NCBI RefSeq assembly: GCF_042685265.1
Contig: NZ_JBHUMX010000040.1
Reading direction: 5' to 3' (one strand)
Origin: Oceanobacillus_B kapialis
GTDB lineage: Bacteria > Bacillota > Bacilli > Bacillales > Amphibacillaceae
Length of the DNA: 64,000 nucleotides
Positions 59,804-64,000 of this stretch are shown in pieces. The position numbers and the translations under genes were made by a program. Under the pieces are notes generated by a model. It worked only from the letters and a program-made list of their open reading frames with translations. It searched no databases and was not told the origin of the DNA. Within the stretch, counting starts at the first letter, position 1. Every line of letters starts with the position of its first letter.

Positions 59804-61753
59804 TTATAACTTTTTATCCCTGACAAGGTAATCCATAAATGCTTCATAGCTCTTAGCCTGAATTAGCTTTTCTACAAGTTTTTGGCTGGCCACAATTCTT
59901 CCAAGTTCTTCATACATAGATTGAAGATCCTCCTGGCTGTTTTTCTTCACACAGAGTACACATATAAATTGTACAGGCTTTTCGCTCCAAATAATCGGGT
60001 TCTGCAACGTGCATACTGATAAAAATGTTCGCGTCGTTTGGGGTGTAATAGGATGTGGTATGGCTACTAGGTTCCCATAAGAAGTCGGGGCTACTTCCTC
60101 CCTTTCATAGATAGCAGAAAGGAACGTTTCGTCTACTAGAGATCGCTCAGCCAATTGAGTTGTAATAAACTCCATTGTTTCTTCTCTTGATGTAAAATTC
60201 ATGTTTAAAAACATTAAATCCTTTTCAAAGAATTGTAATGAATTATTTTGTTTTTTTGCTATAAAACGATCTACCTTTTCCATGTCTCTACTTCCCAAAA
60301 CAGCATTCACCTCTAACACGGGAACTGGCAGGTTTTCTTTAATCGGGATGGAGCTAATAATGAAATCAATATCCACCAACGATCGTTTGCTTAACTTATA
60401 AAATTCGGTTGTATCTACCACATCAAGCCGTTCTCCAAATTGGTTTTTTAACCGGTAGTAAATTAGTTGAGCTGTCCCTAGCCCTGATGCACAAACAATC
60501 AGGCACCTTAATGGTCCTGTTGTGAGTTTTCTCCTTTCAATAGCGGCTCCTATATGTAATGCTAAATAACCAATCTCACCCTCATTGATTTTTGTTTCTG
60601 TATGTTGTTCGATCACTAATCCCGCTAATATTCCCGCCTCAAAGGCAAGCGGATAACTTCTTTTTATATCGGCAAGCATGGGATTTCGAATATTCATTCC
60701 ATATTTATAGCGATTAACGGCTGGTTTTAAATGAAGGGATAATGCCATCACTAATTCAGGATCATCCTTTACCCCGAGACTTAATTCTTTTTCGATTTTT
60801 TCAAGTATCTTCGTTACGATTTGCATAATGTCTTCTTCTATTACATGCTTCATCACCTTAGACTCGCCATTAATATGGGTTATCATTTTAGTTCCTAACA
60901 AGTGGATCGCGATATAGGCAGTTTCTTCGTTTGGAAAGGTGACGTTAAACTTGTCCTCCACACTGCTAACAATATTTTGGGCAACCGCATACTCTCTTTG
61001 CTCTTCAATCTGTTTTGTGTCCATTTTGTACAAATTCACGTGATTACCGCTTCTGATTCGTTCATAGGCAATCGCGATATGAATGACAAGATTTTGGATG
61101 GCGATATCGGATAATGTAATATCATGTGCTTTAATCCTTAATAAAATGAGGTCTTGTATAGTGGCAAGATCTGATTTCGTTAAATAAGAGAATAAGGGAT
61201 CCAAGTAATGGCCCCCTTCTCCTTGTGTGTGGTTAAAGATATTCTCTGCGATACAGAACCTTACCTTTACTTCATCCCCTTTAATTATCAGTCCGTGATT
61301 CGGGCGAGAATGAAGAGTGAGCTTATAAGAAGCGAGAAGTCTTTTCACATCTTTTAGATCATTTTGCACCGTTGATTTGCTAACAAATAATTCATCAGCT
61401 AAATCTTCTAGTTTGATATAAGCTTCCTCAAGCAATAAACGAAGCATAATAAATTGGACACGATCTTTAGGTGTTTGCGGAAGTGCTTCGTCACTAGCAA
61501 AGATATACTCTGACATTTCCGTCAAAAAATGCCGAAATCGATGTTCATCCCTTATATTTAATTGATAACCCTTTCCCATAACAGCTTCGATTGTCGCCCC
61601 GTTATTCATTAGTATTAAATTTAGATTTCGTATGTCCTCTCGGGTAGTTCTAGTACTTACGTCATTAATATGGGCAAGGTACTTCCCTGTAACAGAGGTT
61701 TCTGTTTGCATGAGTTCCTTTAAAACCTTTCTCATTCTGGAGTTCATCATCAT
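59804..61753 (-). CDS. licR: LicR-type PRD/PTS-domain transcriptional regulator
   Basis: A 649-aa multi-domain activator. Two N-terminal HTH domains (about 1-150, e.g. IKLEDLADELFVSKSTVQND) precede PRD1 (about 170-290) and PRD2 (about 300-405), each with phosphorylatable His in the IHIAIAYERI and LHLKPAVNRY regions. An EIIB-like domain has C in VCASGLGTAQL (about 420-430). The C-terminal EIIA domain (about 505-645) has H in AIPHPIT. HPr and EII components phosphorylate these sites, so activity follows beta-glucoside uptake and carbon status. It lies downstream of the genes it should control. Confidence 0.92.
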   Translation of the reverse strand: MMMNSRMRKVLKELMQTETSVTGKYLAHINDVSTRTTREDIRNLNLILMNNGATIEAVMGKGYQLNIRDEHRFRHFLTEMSEYIFASDEALPQTPKDRVQFIMLRLLLEEAYIKLEDLADELFVSKSTVQNDLKDVKRLLASYKLTLHSRPNHGLIIKGDEVKVRFCIAENIFNHTQGEGGHYLDPLFSYLTKSDLATIQDLILLRIKAHDITLSDIAIQNLVIHIAIAYERIRSGNHVNLYKMDTKQIEEQREYAVAQNIVSSVEDKFNVTFPNEETAYIAIHLLGTKMITHINGESKVMKHVIEEDIMQIVTKILEKIEKELSLGVKDDPELVMALSLHLKPAVNRYKYGMNIRNPMLADIKRSYPLAFEAGILAGLVIEQHTETKINEGEIGYLALHIGAAIERRKLTTGPLRCLIVCASGLGTAQLIYYRLKNQFGERLDVVDTTEFYKLSKRSLVDIDFIISSIPIKENLPVPVLEVNAVLGSRDMEKVDRFIAKKQNNSLQFFEKDLMFLNMNFTSREETMEFITTQLAERSLVDETFLSAIYEREEVAPTSYGNLVAIPHPITPQTTRTFLSVCTLQNPIIWSEKPVQFICVLCVKKNSQEDLQSMYEELGRIVASQKLVEKLIQAKSYEAFMDYLVRDKKL

Positions 61754-61805
61754 GACTCTCCTCTACAAGCTTTCTTTGTATGTGCTACTTTTTAAAATAG
61801 GAGTG

Positions 61806-61826
61806 TAGAGTGCCAAGGCACTCTAC
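61806..61826 (-). terminator. Weak hairpin after the 6-phospho-beta-glucosidase gene
   Basis: TAGAGTGCC-AAG-type palindrome (TAGAGTGCCAAGGCACTCTA, 61806-61825) with a moderately U-rich tail on the minus strand. It may limit read-through into licR. Confidence 0.5.
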
Positions 61827-61858
61827 TATTTCTCCAGTATACTTGTCGCTCTAGCTAT

Positions 61859-63253
61859 CTAAAATCCATTACGCTTTGAAACTTCTTTGAACCATTTGGC
61901 ACTTTTCTTAGGTGTTCTTTCCATTGTTTCAAGATCTACCGAGTAAAATCCATACCTATTTTTATAAGCATTCATCCAAGACCAGTTGTCCATAAAGGTC
62001 CACAGATGGTAGCCCTTTGCATTACAGCCTTCTTCCACCGCTTTATGCAGCCACTTGAGATGTTCTCGAATAAAGGCGATACGGTAATCATCCTGAATTT
62101 CTCCATCTTCCATAAATCGTTCTTCATTTTGTACGCCCATGCCATTTTCTGAAATAAACGACGCTATATTCCCGTAATTATCTTTTAAATTTACCATGAT
62201 ATCGTAGATGCCCTTTTCATAGATTTCCCACCCACGATATTTATTCATTTTTCTTCCAGGCATTTCATATGGATCGAAAAACCAATCCGGCATAAAAGGA
62301 CCCTCTTTATTTGGTTCATGCTCTTTCGCTTTAACACGTCTTGGCTGGTAGTAATTTACACCTAATAAATCGACGGTATTGTTTTGGATTAATGCTGCAT
62401 CCCCTGGCAACGTTTCTGGCAGGTGATCGTACTGTCTTAAAAGCTCTACTAGCTCTTCAGGATATTTACCTAAAACAGCAGGGTCTAAAAAGCTCCGATT
62501 AAAAAACAAATCAGCAATTCGGGAAGCCTTAAGGTCTGCAGGATGTTGGCTTCTTGGATATGAAGGAGTTAAGTTTAAAATAATACCTATTTTCCCCTTC
62601 TGTCCTGGTAGACGATGAAAAGCTTCTACGGCTTTTACATGCGCAATAATCGTCTGGTATGCAACCTGTACAGCCTTTTTAGCATCAACTATATTAGGGT
62701 AATGAAAATCATAGAGGTAACCACCTTCAACGGGCACGATCGGTTCATTAAACGTAAACCAGACATTCACGCGATCGCCAAACAAGTGAAAACATTCGGT
62801 TGCATACGTTACATAGGCCTCCACTACATCCCGGCTTTCCCAACCACCCTCTTCTTGCAATGCATAAGGCATGTCAAAGTGATAGAGATTTATAAAGGGT
62901 TCTATCCCATTATCTAATAACGCATTAATTACGGCGTTATAAAAAGCCACTGCCTCCTGATTAACTTCTCCTCTACCACCGGGAATAAGACGCGACCAGG
63001 AGATCGAAAAGCGAAACGTATTATGCCCAATTTCCTTCATTAACGCAATATCCTCTTTATAACGATGGTAAAAATCAGAAGTTTTCTCTGGGCCCACCCC
63101 TTCAAAAAAACGATTCTCTTCTGTCTGGTACCAGTGATCCCAAATATTGTTACCTTTCCCGCCTTCCGTGGCTCCTCCTTCAATCTGTGTGGCAGAAGTT
63201 GCGCTCCCCCACCAGAAGCCATCAGGGAATAAATAGTCTGTTTGTATTGCCAT
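61859..63253 (-). CDS. GH1 6-phospho-beta-glucosidase
   Basis: Hydrolyses PTS-phosphorylated cellobiose or aryl-beta-glucosides. 464 aa, (beta/alpha)8 barrel. Acid/base E170 in FTFNEP and nucleophile E369 in ISENGM are both present. In the C-terminal sugar-binding loop the Glu of plain beta-glucosidases is replaced by Ser (S425 in DNWSWMNAYKNRYGF), with K431 and Y434 near, which marks phospho-sugar recognition. It lies 15 bp downstream of the EIIA gene, in the same operon. Confidence 0.92.
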   Translation of the reverse strand: MAIQTDYLFPDGFWWGSATSATQIEGGATEGGKGNNIWDHWYQTEENRFFEGVGPEKTSDFYHRYKEDIALMKEIGHNTFRFSISWSRLIPGGRGEVNQEAVAFYNAVINALLDNGIEPFINLYHFDMPYALQEEGGWESRDVVEAYVTYATECFHLFGDRVNVWFTFNEPIVPVEGGYLYDFHYPNIVDAKKAVQVAYQTIIAHVKAVEAFHRLPGQKGKIGIILNLTPSYPRSQHPADLKASRIADLFFNRSFLDPAVLGKYPEELVELLRQYDHLPETLPGDAALIQNNTVDLLGVNYYQPRRVKAKEHEPNKEGPFMPDWFFDPYEMPGRKMNKYRGWEIYEKGIYDIMVNLKDNYGNIASFISENGMGVQNEERFMEDGEIQDDYRIAFIREHLKWLHKAVEEGCNAKGYHLWTFMDNWSWMNAYKNRYGFYSVDLETMERTPKKSAKWFKEVSKRNGF

Positions 63254-63268
63254 CTCTTTCCCTCCACT

Positions 63269-63574
63269 TTATTTATTACGGTAGATCTCAATAATCTCAA
63301 TAGCTAGGTCTCTGACAGTCATCGCTGTCATTAAGTGGTCCTGTGAATGAATTAGCATGACGTTGATCAGGTTTTCTTCTCCATTTGCCTCTTTTTGTAG
63401 CAACTGGGTTTGATAGTAATGAGCTTTACTTAATTCTTCTCCTGCTTCTTCTACCAACCGATCCGCCTCCGTGAAATTTCCTCTTTTTGCTTCCTGGATT
63501 GCTTCCATCACGTTGGATTTTCCATTTCCAGCAAACAATATAATTTGAAAAGCAATTTCTGTTGTCGTCTCCAC
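63269..63574 (-). CDS. PTS lactose/cellobiose-type EIIA component
   Basis: 101-aa helical protein forming a trimeric phosphocarrier. The phosphorylated histidine is probably H76 in MLIHSQDHLM (70s region), and AHYYQTQLLQKEA (about 51-63) is typical of the LicA/LacF/CelC family. It passes phosphate to a separate EIIB, not in the window. It follows the EIIC gene by about 60 bp. Confidence 0.93.
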   Translation of the reverse strand: METTTEIAFQIILFAGNGKSNVMEAIQEAKRGNFTEADRLVEEAGEELSKAHYYQTQLLQKEANGEENLINVMLIHSQDHLMTAMTVRDLAIEIIEIYRNK

Positions 63575-63634
63575 AAGCTACCCACCTCGAAAGTCTATTA
63601 ATATATGTTACATTTCTACTTTTACTTATTAGCT

Positions 63635-64000
63635 TTAAGCTGCGTCTTTTCCTTCTGTTTTCTCTGTTTCATAGTAATTTTTATCCAAAATCTTTAAGAA
63701 CGGCCACCAAATGGACACTACGACAAGTAAATTAAAGGCCTGCAGTACCCCGCCCTGCCAAGCATTTCCTGTAGCCAGGAATCCATTTAAAATAGGCGGT
63801 GTTGTCCATGGCACAATAACCCCTGCTGGAGGCGGCACCAACCCTGTTTGCATTGCAAAATACGTAATTAGTGTCACCACAACTGGTGCAAGCAACCATG
63901 GAATTAAGATTAATGGATTCATGATAATTGGTAAGCCAAAAATGATCGGTTCATTCACATTAAATAAGCCTGCTGGTGCCCCAAGTTTACCTAGCTCTTT
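63635..64000 (-). CDS. PTS cellobiose/beta-glucoside EIIC component, C-terminal part
   Basis: The frame is open to the right edge of the window, so only about the last 121 residues are present. The edge encodes KELGKLGAPAGLFN followed by VNEPIIFGLPIIMNP, the EIIC family signature, then two helices and a Gly/Pro loop (GVIVPWTTPPILNGFLATG). The charged tail YYETEKTEGKDAA ends the protein. It is the permease of the lic-type operon. The Met at 63958 is internal. Confidence 0.92.
   Translation of the reverse strand, partial: KELGKLGAPAGLFNVNEPIIFGLPIIMNPLILIPWLLAPVVVTLITYFAMQTGLVPPPAGVIVPWTTPPILNGFLATGNAWQGGVLQAFNLLVVVSIWWPFLKILDKNYYETEKTEGKDAA

Noticed and set aside
1..64000. CRISPR array, IS element, prophage, tRNA or rRNA
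   Set aside because: No repeat-spacer pattern (the 21-bp array has no unique spacers), no transposase or integrase frames, and no tRNA- or rRNA-like sequence noticed.

Overview
The window looks like the chromosome of a low-GC, Gram-positive, endospore-forming Bacillaceae bacterium. Salt- or alkali-tolerant genera such as Oceanobacillus or Virgibacillus fit best, but I cannot fix the genus from sequence alone. The reasons are strong Shine-Dalgarno sites with frequent GTG/TTG starts, a des-desK-desR membrane-fluidity locus, a YhcN/YlaJ-type spore lipoprotein, a CwlC-like amidase, a voltage-gated Na+ channel, an NhaC antiporter and a CPA1 antiporter. Gene order is dense and I see no tRNA, rRNA, CRISPR array, prophage or insertion sequence.

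Layout. 1-0.7 kb: 3' part of a GGDEF protein. 0.7-8.2 kb: rlmN and the glutamate synthase operon gltB-gltD. 8.6-13.2 kb: LLM flavin oxidoreductase, NaChBac-type channel, M14/DUF2817 metallohydrolase, CYP152 peroxygenase. 13.3-14.0 kb: a striking array of 32 exact-length 21-bp units, open in several frames on both strands. 14.1-18.8 kb: WrbA-like flavoprotein, htpX, desR, desK, des. 19.0-25.1 kb: GmhB-like phosphatase, a second, shorter 21-bp array, a DinG/YpvA helicase, a small membrane protein, a thioesterase, a YutJ-like dehydrogenase and an LrgA/LrgB pair. 25.1-28.1 kb: a P-type ATPase behind a yybP-ykoY (Mn2+) riboswitch with a visible terminator switch. 28.1-30.8 kb: argG-argH with two ARG boxes lying on the promoter. 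31.1-37.2 kb: paired DUF1538 membrane proteins, SPL-like radical SAM protein, NhaC, AlkX-like glycosylase, Cof-type phosphatase. 37.3-41.4 kb: pstSCAB behind four PhoP half-sites at 11-bp spacing. 41.4-45.0 kb: spore lipoprotein and a Tat-exported gluconate-dehydrogenase-like operon with its own tatA. 45.0-51.6 kb: chemoreceptor, six-hairpin-like protein, an untracked 43-aa gene, CPA1 antiporter, acetyltransferase, CwlC-like amidase. 51.6-57.2 kb: a fructose-type PTS operon with 1-phosphofructokinase, class II aldolase and HAD phosphatase, plus an RpiR regulator. 57.7-59.7 kb: SnoaL-like and two VOC proteins. 59.8-64.0 kb: a lic-type beta-glucoside PTS locus that runs off the end of the window.

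How the parts fit. The genes cover nitrogen and arginine assimilation, phosphate scavenging, Na+/K+/H+ and divalent-metal homeostasis, membrane adaptation to cold, and two PTS sugar routes, each with a local regulator or a recognisable cis-element. The least explained structures are the two 21-bp (heptad-encoding) arrays, the tatA-linked dehydrogenase without a cytochrome subunit, and the DUF1538 pair.
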